64,000 nt of DNA from Rhizobium acidisoli. GTDB taxonomy: Bacteria; Pseudomonadota; Alphaproteobacteria; Rhizobiales; Rhizobiaceae. Positions 1 through 8,694 of the stretch are shown piece after piece. The DNA is taken from positions 2,294,001-2,358,000 of the forward strand of contig NZ_CP034998.1 of NCBI RefSeq assembly GCF_002531755.2, in the 5' to 3' direction. How positions within the stretch are numbered: the first letter of the stretch is position 1; the number at the start of each line of letters is the position of its first letter. A program made the translations under genes and the position numbers. The notes under the pieces are model-generated. The model searched no databases. It saw only the letters and a list, made by a program, of their open reading frames with translations, and was not told the origin of the DNA.

Positions 1-119
1 ATCGAGCGGGGTGTGTGACAGCTGAGCCAGTTCGCCATGATGGTATTGGCAACGGTCGGCCATTGGTATCGGCGTGAGGCTACCATATCTTGGCGGGACG
101 CCAACGGAAGGATTGCCGC

Positions 120-994
120 ATGACCGATTCACGCTCGAAGACCCTCCGATTGCACATGCCGCAATGGCAAGGCGGCAATCTCAGCGACTATCACCTGAGT
201 TCAGAGCTGCTCTCCTGGCTTCTGCCGCCCTCCGACGGCCCGGATGAAACCGTGCCGGTCCCCTCTCCCGGCGGCCCAGGATCACTCAGGATGGAAGACG
301 GAATCCTCGCAAAGACGGCGCTTCTCGAGCAGGTCCGTTCCGCCCGCCGAGCGATCGAGAAGCATCGACCGGATAAAATCCTCACCATCGGCGGCGATTG
401 CCTCGTCGATCTCGCTCCGATCGCTTATCTCAACAAACACTATGGCAGGGTCGGCGTGTTGTGGATCGACGCACACCCCGATGTGCAGACGCCGAAGGAA
501 ACACCCCATGCCCATGCGCAAGTGCTCGGAATGCTCCTTGGCCAGGGCGCCGCGACTTCGCGGCGGAAGTCGAAAATCACGTCGACCCCGCTTTGGTGAT
601 GTATGCCGGTCTGGACGAATGGTCGGCGGCGGAAGACGAAATCCTCAAGCGCATGTCGCTCCGGCGAACCGGCTCAGCCGAACTACGGACGGACAGCGCT
701 GCGATCCTGAACTGGATCGAGGAGCAGCGCATCGCGTATCTCGCCGTGCATCTCGATATCGACGCGATCAATCCGGCACATTTCAGGTCGATCCTCTTCA
801 ACAAGCCCGACGCCGGCCCCGGCTTCCTCCAGGGCGTCCCGCGCGGCCGCCTCGAACCAGCTCACGTCGTCCGCCTCCTCCGGGATGTCGCGGCGAAAGC
901 GGAAATCGTCGGCCTGGCGATCACCGAATATATTTCATGGGACGCCATCCAGACGCGGGCGCTGCTGGCTGAGCTGCCTCTGATTGGAGATTGA
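120..994 (+). pseudogene. Arginase/agmatinase-family hydrolase, frameshifted
   Basis: Two adjacent reading frames together make one ureohydrolase-type protein. The first part (ATG at 120, GGAAGG just upstream) carries IGGDCLVDLAPIAYL and WIDAHPD; the second part, in another frame and running to the stop at 992-994, carries HLDIDAIN and the C-terminal LAITEYI segment. These are the metal-ligand blocks of arginase/agmatinase/formimidoylglutamase enzymes, which hydrolyse guanidino compounds at a dinuclear Mn site. The frame changes near 545-556, in a GC-rich stretch, consistent with loss of one base; the first frame otherwise stops at 597-599. Either a genuine pseudogene or a sequencing error. 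The usual WxDAHxD motif reads WIDAHPD, so the substrate is unclear. Confidence 0.75.
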
Positions 995-1004
995 AAATTG
1001 GGGC

Positions 1005-1218
1005 TTGGCGGCGATCGCCGCGCGTAACCTCCCGAACGCCTTCCGGCGCGCGCAGCCGCGCCAGGGTGAATGGTTGACCCGCTATCGCGACAAGTACGAA
1101 GCCATCATGCAGGCGATCGCCGAAGGCGACGGCGAGATGGCCTCACGCCGTATGCGCGCTCACATGCTGAACGCCGCCACCTCGCTCAGCCGCCTCATCG
1201 AGACCAATAAGCCGGTGT
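1005..1218 (+). pseudogene. Remnant of a GntR-family regulator (FCD-type C-terminal end)
   Basis: About 70 codons resemble the last helices of an FCD ligand-binding domain of GntR/FadR regulators: a run ending EAIMQAIAEGDGEMASRRMR followed by AHMLNAATSLSRLIE. There is no DNA-binding domain upstream; the sequence before it is the end of the broken arginase gene. The open frame starts only at a TTG overlapping that gene's stop and has no ribosome site. It is best read as a 3' relic left by a deletion, which also fits the damaged upstream gene. Family assignment is from helix pattern only. Confidence 0.45.
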
Positions 1219-1224
1219 GCCCCC

Positions 1225-1620
1225 CTAAGGAATCGGGCAGTGGTACTTATAATGAGCCAAGGTCATCATCAGCTCGTCGCCGGTCGCCTCGCGTATGCCG
1301 GGATTCTCTTCGAGGAACGTGCATAGCGTATTGCCGATCGCTTCCGCCGTGGTCCCGGTTGGAATGCAGACGTTAACACCAACGGCGATTGCAAAATGCG
1401 CCGAGTTCACCATCCTGCTGGGTCTGGGAGCGGCCTCGGTAAAAATGCGACGGGCGAGATACTCGTCACTATTCCATTTGTCCAACCAGCCGGCAACATA
1501 CCCGACGACAAACTGCCGGGACCCGCTGCAATCAGAATAGAGAACGTCACCGCTGGATAATCCGGCGGGAATCTTTGCTGAAACCGTTGCCAACAGGGTG
1601 GCGATAAGAATGCCCGACAT
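1225..1620 (-). CDS. Secreted Rap1a/Tai-like protein
   Basis: A 131-residue protein with an N-terminal signal peptide (MSGILIATLLATVSA). The mature part has the pattern of the Rap1a/Tai family: a Cys in YSDCSGS, a central helix (VGYVAGWLDKW), then VCIPTG, a helix with Cys (TLCTFLEENPG) and a final Cys in YKYHCP, suggesting two disulphides. In Serratia, Rap1a-type proteins are periplasmic immunity proteins against type VI amidase effectors; no effector gene lies nearby, and the family is widespread without known function. The ATG at 1620 is preferred over GTG at 1623 because GGGGAG lies at the right distance only for the ATG. Confidence 0.6.
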   Translation of the reverse strand: MSGILIATLLATVSAKIPAGLSSGDVLYSDCSGSRQFVVGYVAGWLDKWNSDEYLARRIFTEAAPRPSRMVNSAHFAIAVGVNVCIPTGTTAEAIGNTLCTFLEENPGIREATGDELMMTLAHYKYHCPIP

Positions 1621-1828
1621 CACAACTCCCCAAGTCTGAATGGCGCGGAGCTTCGATCGGGAAAATGTCGGAAATGAGCTTCAAACGTGTCATCTTTTGT
1701 GCCGCATTCAAAAGTAGCAATGAGCGGCAATTTGTGTGCAGTTACGAGGTCGACAAAACACGGTGCAATCCCGCGATACACTCTCGCTCAAGCAGTTGGA
1801 CGCACCGGATTCTTGTGATCGCCCGCCG

Positions 1829-2446
1829 TCAACCTCGGTCGAAACGGCTCACCTCAAGTCCGCTGCCGACCGGCAGCAGCACGCTTGAGATCCCCAGTTT
1901 GGCGCGGATGGCTTCGCCGTAGCGCCTTACATCCTCACCCCCGGGTCGGATCATATTGTCGGCGACGATGATCGCGCCCGGATTGAGCTTGGGATAGAAG
2001 GCCTCGAGGCAGGGAAGGTAAAGGTCCTTCCAGAGATCCACGAGCACGAAGTCGATGCCCTCAGAAAGCGCGCCGATCATCTGGACGGCGTCGCCGACCT
2101 TGAACTCGACATGGTCGGCAAGGCCCGCCTTGACGGCCATGTCGCGCGCATAGGCCGACTTGTAATCGTGCATTTCCATGGTGATCAGCCGGCCGCCGGT
2201 AGCGCGGGCGGCTTCCGCCAGCCATATCCCGGAATAGCCGAAGGAGGTGCCGAGTTCGAGAATGATCGGCGCCTTGAGGCTCCTGGCGAGAATATTGATG
2301 AACTGCCCGGTCTCCGGCCCGACCGCGCGCAGCCGCTTATCCTGCCCTCCATCGCGGCCGCCGGGAGGCTGCTCGCGCGGGCTGTTGCGCTCCGTCTCGA
2401 TCATCCCGTGATAGATGTCGAGCACTTCCTCGATCCGGTTGTCCAT
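1829..2446 (-). CDS. Class I SAM-dependent O-methyltransferase
   Basis: A 205-residue enzyme of the O-methyltransferase family 3 (catechol/caffeoyl-CoA type). It shows the SAM-binding motif ILELGTSFGYSGIWLAEA, the acidic residue loop LITMEMHD, and a metal-site region FVLVDLWKDLYLPCLEAF followed by IIVADN. It transfers methyl groups from SAM to a small hydroxyl-bearing acceptor in the cytoplasm; the acceptor cannot be read from sequence. The frame is open further upstream, but the ATG at 2446 has an AAGGGCAG ribosome site and matches the family's normal N-terminus (MDNRIEEVL). It stands alone, divergent from the siderophore-interacting protein. Confidence 0.8.
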   Translation of the reverse strand: MDNRIEEVLDIYHGMIETERNSPREQPPGGRDGGQDKRLRAVGPETGQFINILARSLKAPIILELGTSFGYSGIWLAEAARATGGRLITMEMHDYKSAYARDMAVKAGLADHVEFKVGDAVQMIGALSEGIDFVLVDLWKDLYLPCLEAFYPKLNPGAIIVADNMIRPGGEDVRRYGEAIRAKLGISSVLLPVGSGLEVSRFDRG

Positions 2447-2711
2447 CGGCCCTGCCCTTCTATCTCGATTGATGGCCGACATTGCCCGACCGAACTGGCT
2501 CGGAAAAGTTAAACTTCGGCAATCATCGGGTTTTGCGGCCTCGATGCGGTTGCACATGCCGCCGCGCTCCGCTACATCAAGCCCGTCAATGGCCGGGTCA
2601 CCCGGCCACGTAAGCGTTAACGTCACTCAACGCGTATGATCGAACGGCTTTGCGGCTTCGATCTGCGCGACTGTGTCCTGCGGATCGAGTTTCAATAGCT
2701 CCTGAGGACAC

Positions 2712-3479
2712 ATGGATAACAATCAATTCAAAGAGCAGACTTCATCCCCCGGCATCGAGCGGGTGCGCCACGAGACGCGCCGGCGCGCACTGACGGTCGA
2801 AAGCGTCATCGACATCACCCCCGGCATGCGCCGCATCGCATTGAGCGGCGACGATCTCGCCGATTTCACCAGCCTTGCGCCTGACGACCACATCAAGATC
2901 TTCGTTCCCGCCGCCGATGGCGGAGAAGAGCGCCGGGATTATACGCCGCGCCGCTATGACAATGCCGCGCGGAGCTTGACCATCGACTTCGCCTTGCACG
3001 AGGCAGGTCCGGTCACGCAATGGGCGATCGGCGCACGCCCCGGCGACAGGCTCGAGATCGGCGGGCCAAGAGGCTCTGCCGTGGTCTCGAAGGCGGTGAC
3101 GCGATGGTTGCTGATCGGCGACGAGACCGCGCTGCCTGCGATCGGCCGCCGCATCGAGGAGAGTGCGGCCGGAACCGTCATCACCGCGATCGCCGCCGTC
3201 ACCGGCCCCCTGGAAGAGCAGAGCTTCGAAACCCGAGCGGACCTTGATGTCCACTGGGCGCACCGGCCTCTCTCCGAGGCAACCGATGCCGCTGCACTGC
3301 TGAAACTGTTGAGCATGATCGACATCAGGCCGGAAACCTTCGTCTGGGCCGCGGCGGAAGCATCGGTGACACGCGATATCCGCGCCCATCTGCTGGAACG
3401 GGGCTACCCGCTGAGCTGGATCAAGGCATCCGGCTATTGGGTATTCGGCAAGGCCGATGCGACGGAGAAGTTCGGTTAA
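2712..3479 (+). CDS. Siderophore-interacting protein (FAD ferric-siderophore reductase)
   Basis: A 255-residue cytoplasmic flavoprotein of the ViuB/SIP family, which reduces Fe(III)-siderophores to release iron. The N-terminal FAD domain has the flavin motif RDYTPRRYD (about residue 77) and ITPGMRRIAL; the C-terminal NAD(P)H-binding domain has WLLIGDETALPAIGR, and the signature end WAAAEASVTRDIR ... SWIKASGYWVFG. A GAGGA ribosome site precedes the ATG. No siderophore transport genes are adjacent, so it probably serves uptake systems elsewhere. No Fur/RirA box was identified with confidence. Confidence 0.9.
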   Translation: MDNNQFKEQTSSPGIERVRHETRRRALTVESVIDITPGMRRIALSGDDLADFTSLAPDDHIKIFVPAADGGEERRDYTPRRYDNAARSLTIDFALHEAGPVTQWAIGARPGDRLEIGGPRGSAVVSKAVTRWLLIGDETALPAIGRRIEESAAGTVITAIAAVTGPLEEQSFETRADLDVHWAHRPLSEATDAAALLKLLSMIDIRPETFVWAAAEASVTRDIRAHLLERGYPLSWIKASGYWVFGKADATEKFG

Positions 3480-3561
3480 CCCGTAGACGCCGACGCTGGC
3501 CGCCGCTCCGGAAGCTGGGGCGACGGCCGGACACGCTGTCAGAAAGCAGCCGGATATACAT

Positions 3562-3583
3562 TGCGATTTAATCGGGTGCGATA
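3562..3583. promoter_or_regulatory. Putative OhrR operator upstream of ohrR
   Basis: TGCGATTTAATCGGGTGCGA, an imperfect palindrome centred on TTTAA, lies 43 bases before the ohrR start. The same word occurs twice upstream of ohr at 7631-7650 and 7687-7706 in a more perfect form. Shared position before the regulator and its expected target suggests autoregulation. Confidence 0.7.
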
Positions 3584-3625
3584 TATATGTATTCCTAAGC
3601 AATCAGAGCGTTGATAGGATTTCCC

Positions 3626-4123
3626 ATGGCCACCTCCAAAACCGCGAAACAGCCCGAGATGCCTGCACCCGCCGGCCCAGGTGCGGAGCGCCGTAAGCTT
3701 TCGACTTTCCTGTGCTTCGCGGTCTATTCGGCCAATCTTGCCTTCGGCCGCGCCTACAAGCCGGTTCTCGACGCACTCGGCCTGACCTATACCCAATACA
3801 TCGCCATGGTGGCCCTCTCCGAGGAGGACGACCAGACGGTCAGCATGCTGGGGGAAAAACTGTTCCTCGAATCCAACACGCTGACCCCCATTCTCAAGAA
3901 GCTGGAGTCCTCGGGCTTTATCACCCGCCATCGCGACCCCGCCGACGAACGGCAGGTGCGCGTGAACCTGACGCCCGCGGGGCGCGATCTTCTCGACACC
4001 GATCCCGGCTCAGTCCTGATCGACGCCGTCGGCCTCGGCGACGATTTCCCCATCGTACAGAAATCGGTGACGCGGCTGCGCGACAACTTGCTGCGGGCGC
4101 AGGCGGAGCCGCAAAAATCATGA
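3626..4123 (+). CDS. ohrR: Organic-hydroperoxide-sensing MarR-family repressor OhrR
   Basis: A 165-residue MarR-family winged-helix protein. The segment FLCFAVYSANLAFGRAY carries one Cys (residue 30) at the place of the peroxide-sensing cysteine of OhrR; no other Cys is present, so it is a 1-Cys type. The winged helix runs from LTYTQYIAMVAL through NTLTPILKKLESSGFI to RHRDPADERQVRVNLT. OhrR represses ohr until organic hydroperoxides oxidise the Cys. The ATG at 3626 is chosen over TTG 3611 because AGGA lies 6 bases before it. A copy of the palindrome found before ohr lies upstream. It abuts the Nudix gene (9 bases). Confidence 0.88.
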   Translation: MATSKTAKQPEMPAPAGPGAERRKLSTFLCFAVYSANLAFGRAYKPVLDALGLTYTQYIAMVALSEEDDQTVSMLGEKLFLESNTLTPILKKLESSGFITRHRDPADERQVRVNLTPAGRDLLDTDPGSVLIDAVGLGDDFPIVQKSVTRLRDNLLRAQAEPQKS

Positions 4124-4132
4124 TCGCGGCAC

Positions 4133-4564
4133 ATGTCGGCATTCGGTGATATGCCCGAGATCGCAATCGGCGCATTGATCGGGAATGGGAGCGTTCTTCT
4201 CGCCAGGCGAAATTCGGAGCGCAGGACGCACCCGGATCGGTGGAGCCTGCCGGGCGGCCATGTCGAAGATGGCGAAGACGCCGAGACGGCAATGCGCCGG
4301 GAATTGCTGGAAGAAATCGGCGTGATGCCACAGCACTGGCTGTTTGCCGGAGAGTTCGTTTCGGAAAGCCCGCCCGGGGCATCCGCCACCTTCCATGTCT
4401 ATCACGTCGACCGATGGCAGGGATCGCCGCGACTTATCGGCGATGAACACACGGCGCTCAGATGGTTTACCGCCGCCGAGATAGAATGCGAAACCGAGCT
4501 GGCGCCGCCTCAGATCGGCAAAATACTCACAAAGCTTCTCCTGCAGCAGAGTGGCAAAGATTGA
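4133..4564 (+). CDS. Nudix hydrolase
   Basis: A 143-residue Nudix enzyme. The Nudix box spans residues 42-64 and fits GX5EX7REUXEEXGU exactly (GHVEDGE ... RELLEEIGV), giving the metal-binding glutamates. Members hydrolyse nucleoside diphosphates linked to another group; the substrate cannot be assigned, though the overall form resembles MutT/ADP-ribose-type house-cleaning enzymes. It lies 9 bases after ohrR on the same strand, so it is probably cotranscribed; a role in clearing oxidised nucleotides after peroxide stress is possible but unproven. Confidence 0.88.
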   Translation: MSAFGDMPEIAIGALIGNGSVLLARRNSERRTHPDRWSLPGGHVEDGEDAETAMRRELLEEIGVMPQHWLFAGEFVSESPPGASATFHVYHVDRWQGSPRLIGDEHTALRWFTAAEIECETELAPPQIGKILTKLLLQQSGKD

Positions 4565-4604
4565 AAGCGTTTGGCGGCCCGGTTCGGCGCAACCCGATTT
4601 TGCC

Positions 4605-5903
4605 TTACTGGCGCAGCGACCGGAACGCCGTTCTCAGCTCGGCCGTCATAGCCGTCGGCTGTTCCCAGGCGGCAAAATGGCCGCCCTTGTCGAGCCTGTT
4701 GTAGTGGATGAGTTTCGGATAGGCTTTCTCTGCCCAGCTGCGCGGCGCCGCATAGATCTCGTCGGGAAAGACGCTTACGGCAACAGGAATCTTGATGCCT
4801 CTGGGATCGAAGAAGCCTCCGCTCGGAAAATGCGCATTATCCCAGTAGAGCCGCGCCGAGGAGATTGCGGTATTCGTCAGCCAGTAGAGCGTAACGTTGT
4901 CGAGGATATCGTCCTGCGTCAGACCTTCCGGCTTTCCATCGAAAACGCGGGCGATCATCTGGTAGCTGCGAATATCGTGGTCGAGCATCCAGGCCGCCAG
5001 GCCGACCGGCGAGTCGACGATCCCGTAGAGCGTCTGCGGCCGGTTGTTCATCTCGATCGCATAACCCAGCCCGTTCTTGTAGAAGTCGTCGAGCTGTTCC
5101 CAGGCCTGCTTTTCATCAGCTGAAAGACCGGCGGGCGGCGGCCCGCCGGCTGCGAGCGCCTTGGCGATATCGGCTGGAACCGTGGCCGCCATGTTCGTAT
5201 GGACGGCAAGCAATCCCGGCGGCTCCTGCAGAGCCATCAGCTCGGTGACCGCGTTTCCCCAATCACCGCCTTGCGCCACGAACTTCGTGTAGCCGAGGCG
5301 TTGCATCAGCACCACCCAGGCACGGGCGATGCGAGGAGGGTTCCAACCCGGCGCCGTCGGCTTACCGGAGAAACCGTAGCCCGGCAGCGATGGGATCACC
5401 ACATCAAACGCGTCCGCTTCGCTTCCGCCATGCGCTGTCGGGTCGGTGAGCGGCTCGATGATCTTCAGCTGCTCGATAATCGAGCCCGGCCAGCCATGGG
5501 TGATGATAATAGGCAATGCATTTTCGTGCTTGGAGCGGACGTGAATGAAATGAATATCCAGCCCATCGATCTCGGTGACGAATTGCGGCAGCGCATTGAG
5601 CCGCGCCTCCATCTTACGCCAGTCGTAATCCCCAGCCCAATGGTTCGCGAGCTTCTGGATCGTCGCCAGCCGTACACCTTGCGTATCGTCCGTGACCGTC
5701 TCCTTATCGGGCCAGCGCGTTGCCGCGACGCGTCGGCGCAGGTCCTCGAGCGCCTCCTCGGGGAAATTGATGCTGAAGGGGCTGAGCATCTCGCCATTCG
5801 CCTGCGCGCTGGGCGTTCCGGCAAGCAGGCTGATGGCACCGGCTGCGGCGGTGGCTGCAAGCAGCTCCCGCCTTGTGAGCGATGGTAGGGATGGCGGTGA
5901 CAT
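4605..5903 (-). CDS. Tat-exported epoxide hydrolase (alpha/beta hydrolase)
   Basis: A 432-residue alpha/beta hydrolase of the microsomal epoxide hydrolase type. The N-terminus has a twin-arginine signal (LTRRELLAATAAAG, cleavage probably after SAQA), so it should fold in the cytoplasm and act in the periplasm. Then follows the N-terminal EHN domain (FPEEALEDLRRRV...WRKMEARLNALPQF) and the catalytic domain: oxyanion loop HGWPGS (136-141), nucleophile Asp214 in GGDWG, and the histidine in GGHFAAWEQP near the end. Such enzymes open epoxides through an ester intermediate on Asp. The ATG at 5903 has AGGAG 6 bases ahead. Substrate unknown. Confidence 0.85.
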   Translation of the reverse strand: MSPPSLPSLTRRELLAATAAAGAISLLAGTPSAQANGEMLSPFSINFPEEALEDLRRRVAATRWPDKETVTDDTQGVRLATIQKLANHWAGDYDWRKMEARLNALPQFVTEIDGLDIHFIHVRSKHENALPIIITHGWPGSIIEQLKIIEPLTDPTAHGGSEADAFDVVIPSLPGYGFSGKPTAPGWNPPRIARAWVVLMQRLGYTKFVAQGGDWGNAVTELMALQEPPGLLAVHTNMAATVPADIAKALAAGGPPPAGLSADEKQAWEQLDDFYKNGLGYAIEMNNRPQTLYGIVDSPVGLAAWMLDHDIRSYQMIARVFDGKPEGLTQDDILDNVTLYWLTNTAISSARLYWDNAHFPSGGFFDPRGIKIPVAVSVFPDEIYAAPRSWAEKAYPKLIHYNRLDKGGHFAAWEQPTAMTAELRTAFRSLRQ

Positions 5904-6034
5904 GACGCTCTCCTCTCGTTCGATCTGCTTGGATGGACGAGGATCGACTGGCCGACCTCGTAGCAACAGCAGGTCATTCGCGTCTGGCCGGGACTATGCT
6001 CCCGGGCAATACGGGGGTCAATCACCCCGTCAGG

Positions 6035-7096
6035 CTATGCTTCGACCGCCATGACAGGCCTCTTAGGCTGACGCGATGCCACGCCAAGCGCGCCCTCCTC
6101 CATCATCTCGGCCGCTTTCGCGTAACCGCCGCCCATTCCATCGAGGAAATGCAGGTGCGAATCCGGCCGGCCGGATGGCACGAGGCAGGTCATCAGCGCG
6201 TGAGACTGGCGGTGCAGGCCGAAATCGATCTGGCCGCGCGCCCGCGCCGCAATGAGCATGGCTTCGACGCTGTCGATTTGCTCGGGCGCGCAGTCCAGCG
6301 TCAGGCGCAGGCCGTCGTCGAACTTGCGGAAATCCGAATTGGAGGCGACCTCCGACCAGCGTGTGGCGCTGACCTGCTTCTCTCTCGCCATACCCGTCCC
6401 TCCGGACAGCGGATGGGACCGGCGCGGCGCGGCGTCGAAAACCGCCAGAACGCGTTTCGCCAGCGCCGCAAAGATTTCCGCGCGCGTCTGGTCGCGCGGC
6501 TCGACCAGCAACGACAGGATCTCGCCGCGCTGGCTCGGGAACGGCGCCCAGTCGCAGCTCAAGCCCGTCAGGTCAGGCTTCATTGCATAGCGGCCGGGCT
6601 TGACAAGAAAACGTCCCTTCTTGATCTGCTGCTCCGCCCATTTGAGCCCACCTCCGGCAAACATCGCATAGGTCACGCTTTCGGAAGCGGCATAGCGCGC
6701 GATCCTGACATCGCGCCCGTTGGCGCGGATTTCGCCGACGGTGACGAGCCCGACGCGCAGGTCGAGATGAAGCTCGGCTTTGGCGAAGCCCGCGACATCA
6801 CGCAAGGCCGATGTCGCAGCCATGATGCCGTTCGCCGGCAACGCGAAGGCTGCTCCGTCTCCGCGAAACACGAAGGGAAAATCGAACGAACCCCAGGCAT
6901 TGCCGAGGGCGGCGATGATCGACGCGCCGGCATAATTGACGTCTTCATAGCGCCCCGATCGGATCGCCGCGGTCGAGCTGACGACATCGGTAATGCCGAT
7001 CAGCCAATCGTCAGGCAACGGCTCGTAGACACCGGGATCGAGCACGAGCGAAAACTCGTCATAGGCCTGATGCGGCTCGGCGTAGCTGTTGATCAT
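6035..7096 (-). CDS. DUF3095 family protein (adenylate-cyclase-like fold)
   Basis: A 353-residue protein matching the DUF3095 pattern. The first 200 residues look like a class III cyclase-type domain: LIGITDVVSSTAAI, VNYAGASIIAALGNAWG, FVFRGDGAAFALP and a dimer-arm-like DLRVGLVTVGEI. The classic second metal-binding aspartate arrangement is only partly recognisable, so catalytic activity is uncertain. The C-terminal third is specific to this family. It has a GGAGAA ribosome site and lies 106 bases downstream of ohr on the same strand, so some read-through from the Ohr promoter is possible. Function unknown. Confidence 0.75.
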   Translation of the reverse strand: MINSYAEPHQAYDEFSLVLDPGVYEPLPDDWLIGITDVVSSTAAIRSGRYEDVNYAGASIIAALGNAWGSFDFPFVFRGDGAAFALPANGIMAATSALRDVAGFAKAELHLDLRVGLVTVGEIRANGRDVRIARYAASESVTYAMFAGGGLKWAEQQIKKGRFLVKPGRYAMKPDLTGLSCDWAPFPSQRGEILSLLVEPRDQTRAEIFAALAKRVLAVFDAAPRRSHPLSGGTGMAREKQVSATRWSEVASNSDFRKFDDGLRLTLDCAPEQIDSVEAMLIAARARGQIDFGLHRQSHALMTCLVPSGRPDSHLHFLDGMGGGYAKAAEMMEEGALGVASRQPKRPVMAVEA

Positions 7097-7202
7097 GGCA
7101 CATTCTCCGGATCGGCAGGTTGGACTGCTGGCTCAGAAACGGGTCTGCCGCCGATCGGCAGACCCCGCTTGAAGGTGACGGCGCGAGGCCGGCCCTTCCC
7201 GT

Positions 7203-7598
7203 TCAGACGAGCCTGGTTTCGACGTCGATATTGCCGTGGACCGCCTTGGAATATGGGCAGATGCCGTGGGCCGCCTCGATCAGCTCCTGCGCGATCCCGC
7301 GATCGATGTCTGCCAGGCTGACATCGAGCCGTGCGCGCAGGAAGTAAGAGCCGTTATCGCCATTGAGCGTGATCTCGGCATCGACCTCGGGACCGGCTGG
7401 CAACGTGATCTTCCGCTGCGCGGCAGCGAGTTCGATGGCGCCGATATAGCAGGCCGACCAGGCGGCGCCGAACAGGTTTTCGGCCGCCGGATGCGGCTGC
7501 GGCAGCTTGACGTCGAGCGTGCCGTCGCTGCTGCGTGCATAGCCGTTGCGGCCGCCGGCGATATGGGTCTTGCCAGCAAAAAGAAGCTTCTCAGTCAT
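7203..7598 (-). CDS. ohr: Organic hydroperoxide resistance protein Ohr
   Basis: A 131-residue OsmC/Ohr-family thiol peroxidase that reduces organic and fatty-acid hydroperoxides. Both redox cysteines are present: Cys50 in AAWSACYIGAIELAA and Cys114 in HGICPYSKAVHGNIDV; Arg17 in GGRNG is the usual active-site arginine. Length is near the family norm. The ATG at 7598 is preferred to that at 7604: AAGGA lies 7 bases before the former but only 1 base before the latter. Two copies of a perfect 8+1+8 palindrome upstream (7631-7650, 7687-7706) match the one before ohrR, so OhrR very probably represses this gene. Confidence 0.92.
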   Translation of the reverse strand: MTEKLLFAGKTHIAGGRNGYARSSDGTLDVKLPQPHPAAENLFGAAWSACYIGAIELAAAQRKITLPAGPEVDAEITLNGDNGSYFLRARLDVSLADIDRGIAQELIEAAHGICPYSKAVHGNIDVETRLV

Positions 7599-7630
7599 TG
7601 TCATGTCCTTCGGTTTGATTGCTTTATCGT

Positions 7631-7650
7631 ATCCGATTTAATCGGATGCG
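7631..7650. promoter_or_regulatory. Putative OhrR operator, ohr-proximal copy
   Basis: ATCCGATTTAATCGGAT is a perfect palindrome with 8-base arms around one central base. It lies 33 bases before the chosen ohr start, where it would overlap the promoter or early transcript. Confidence 0.75.
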
Positions 7651-7686
7651 CTCTAATATATCGAACCGAAGTCGATGTCAACGCTA

Positions 7687-7706
7687 TTCCGATTTAATCG
7701 GATGCG
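7687..7706. promoter_or_regulatory. Putative OhrR operator, ohr-distal copy
   Basis: TTCCGATTTAATCGGATGCG repeats the proximal operator almost exactly, including the GCG that follows. The two copies are 56 bases apart, start to start. Two OhrR dimers could therefore bind upstream of ohr. Confidence 0.7.
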
Positions 7707-7848
7707 ATTTATTTTTCACCAGCAGAAGGCTTGAGCCAGCCGCGCGGGCAGGCTCGAGCGACGCCTTGTCCCGTCTTGTCCGGGAACGAAGCCCTCTATA
7801 GGCTCTGCCTCGAGGCCCGGGACTTCACTGGGAAGGCGGAGAATTGAG

Positions 7849-8646
7849 ATGTCCTCCATAACCGAAGGCAATGCGGTGCAGTATGGCGACAGCCGCAAGC
7901 TCGCCGCCCGCGCCAGGCTCCATACCGAATATACCATCGCCGAAACCGGCTGGTTCCCGTGGGTTGCCGGGCGGGTGCCCCTGAAACCGGGAAATCACGT
8001 GCTCGACGTCGGTTGCGGGCCGGCATGGTTCTGGGCCGCAACGGCAAGCTTGCTGCCGGAGGATCTGCACCTGACGCTGACCGACCTTTCGTCAGGCATG
8101 GTCGACGAGGCAGTGGCGCGCTGCAGCACGCTACCCTTCGGCTCCGTTCGAGGCTGCCGGGCCGACGCCGCCGCACTTCCTTTCGAAGACGGCGCCTTCG
8201 ATCTGGTGATCGCCATGCATATGCTCTATCACCTGCCCGCCCCGGCCGCCGGCATCGCAGAGATGGCAAGGGTCTTGAAACCGGGCGGCGTTCTCGCGGT
8301 CACCACCAACGGCATCGGCAATATGCGCGAGATCTATCGCCTGACGACCGTCTTCGGCAGCACGCCGACCGATCCGGCCGCCGAAGCCTTCGGATATGAC
8401 GCCGCCGAACAAATGATGCGATCGCAATTCGGAAACGTCGCCATGTCGCAGTATCCGGCAAGCATGCGGATCACCGAACCGGAGGATGTCTTCCTGGCTC
8501 TCACTTCCTATCCGCCCGGCGAAGGCGCCGACGAGCCTCACCTCACCCGCTTCCGCCAGGCGATCGCCGATGCCTTCAGGCAAGGCAGCGGCGCCCTCGA
8601 CGTCAGCAGGGAAACCGGGCTGTTCCTCAGCAGGAAGCCAGCCTGA
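7849..8646 (+). CDS. Class I SAM-dependent methyltransferase
   Basis: A 265-residue methyltransferase with motif I VLDVGCGPAWFWAATA, an acidic loop LTLTDLSSGMVDEA, motif ADAAALPFEDGAFDLVIAMH and the post-motif LKPGGVLAVTTNG. This is the UbiE/Methyltransf_11 arrangement used for small-molecule methylation in the cytoplasm. Substrate unknown. A purine-rich GGCGGAGAATTGAG precedes the ATG. It is divergent from ohr, with the operator pair between them, and is the last gene before a strand switch. Confidence 0.8.
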   Translation: MSSITEGNAVQYGDSRKLAARARLHTEYTIAETGWFPWVAGRVPLKPGNHVLDVGCGPAWFWAATASLLPEDLHLTLTDLSSGMVDEAVARCSTLPFGSVRGCRADAAALPFEDGAFDLVIAMHMLYHLPAPAAGIAEMARVLKPGGVLAVTTNGIGNMREIYRLTTVFGSTPTDPAAEAFGYDAAEQMMRSQFGNVAMSQYPASMRITEPEDVFLALTSYPPGEGADEPHLTRFRQAIADAFRQGSGALDVSRETGLFLSRKPA

Positions 8647-8694
8647 TCGGACCACCGTCTTTCGGGATCGCGACCGGCAAGGGCAGAGCGGCGC

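Noticed and set aside
5933..7321. 462-codon open frame on the plus strand
   Set aside because: Shadow of the DUF3095 gene and part of ohr on the other strand; composition is that of antisense GC-rich DNA.
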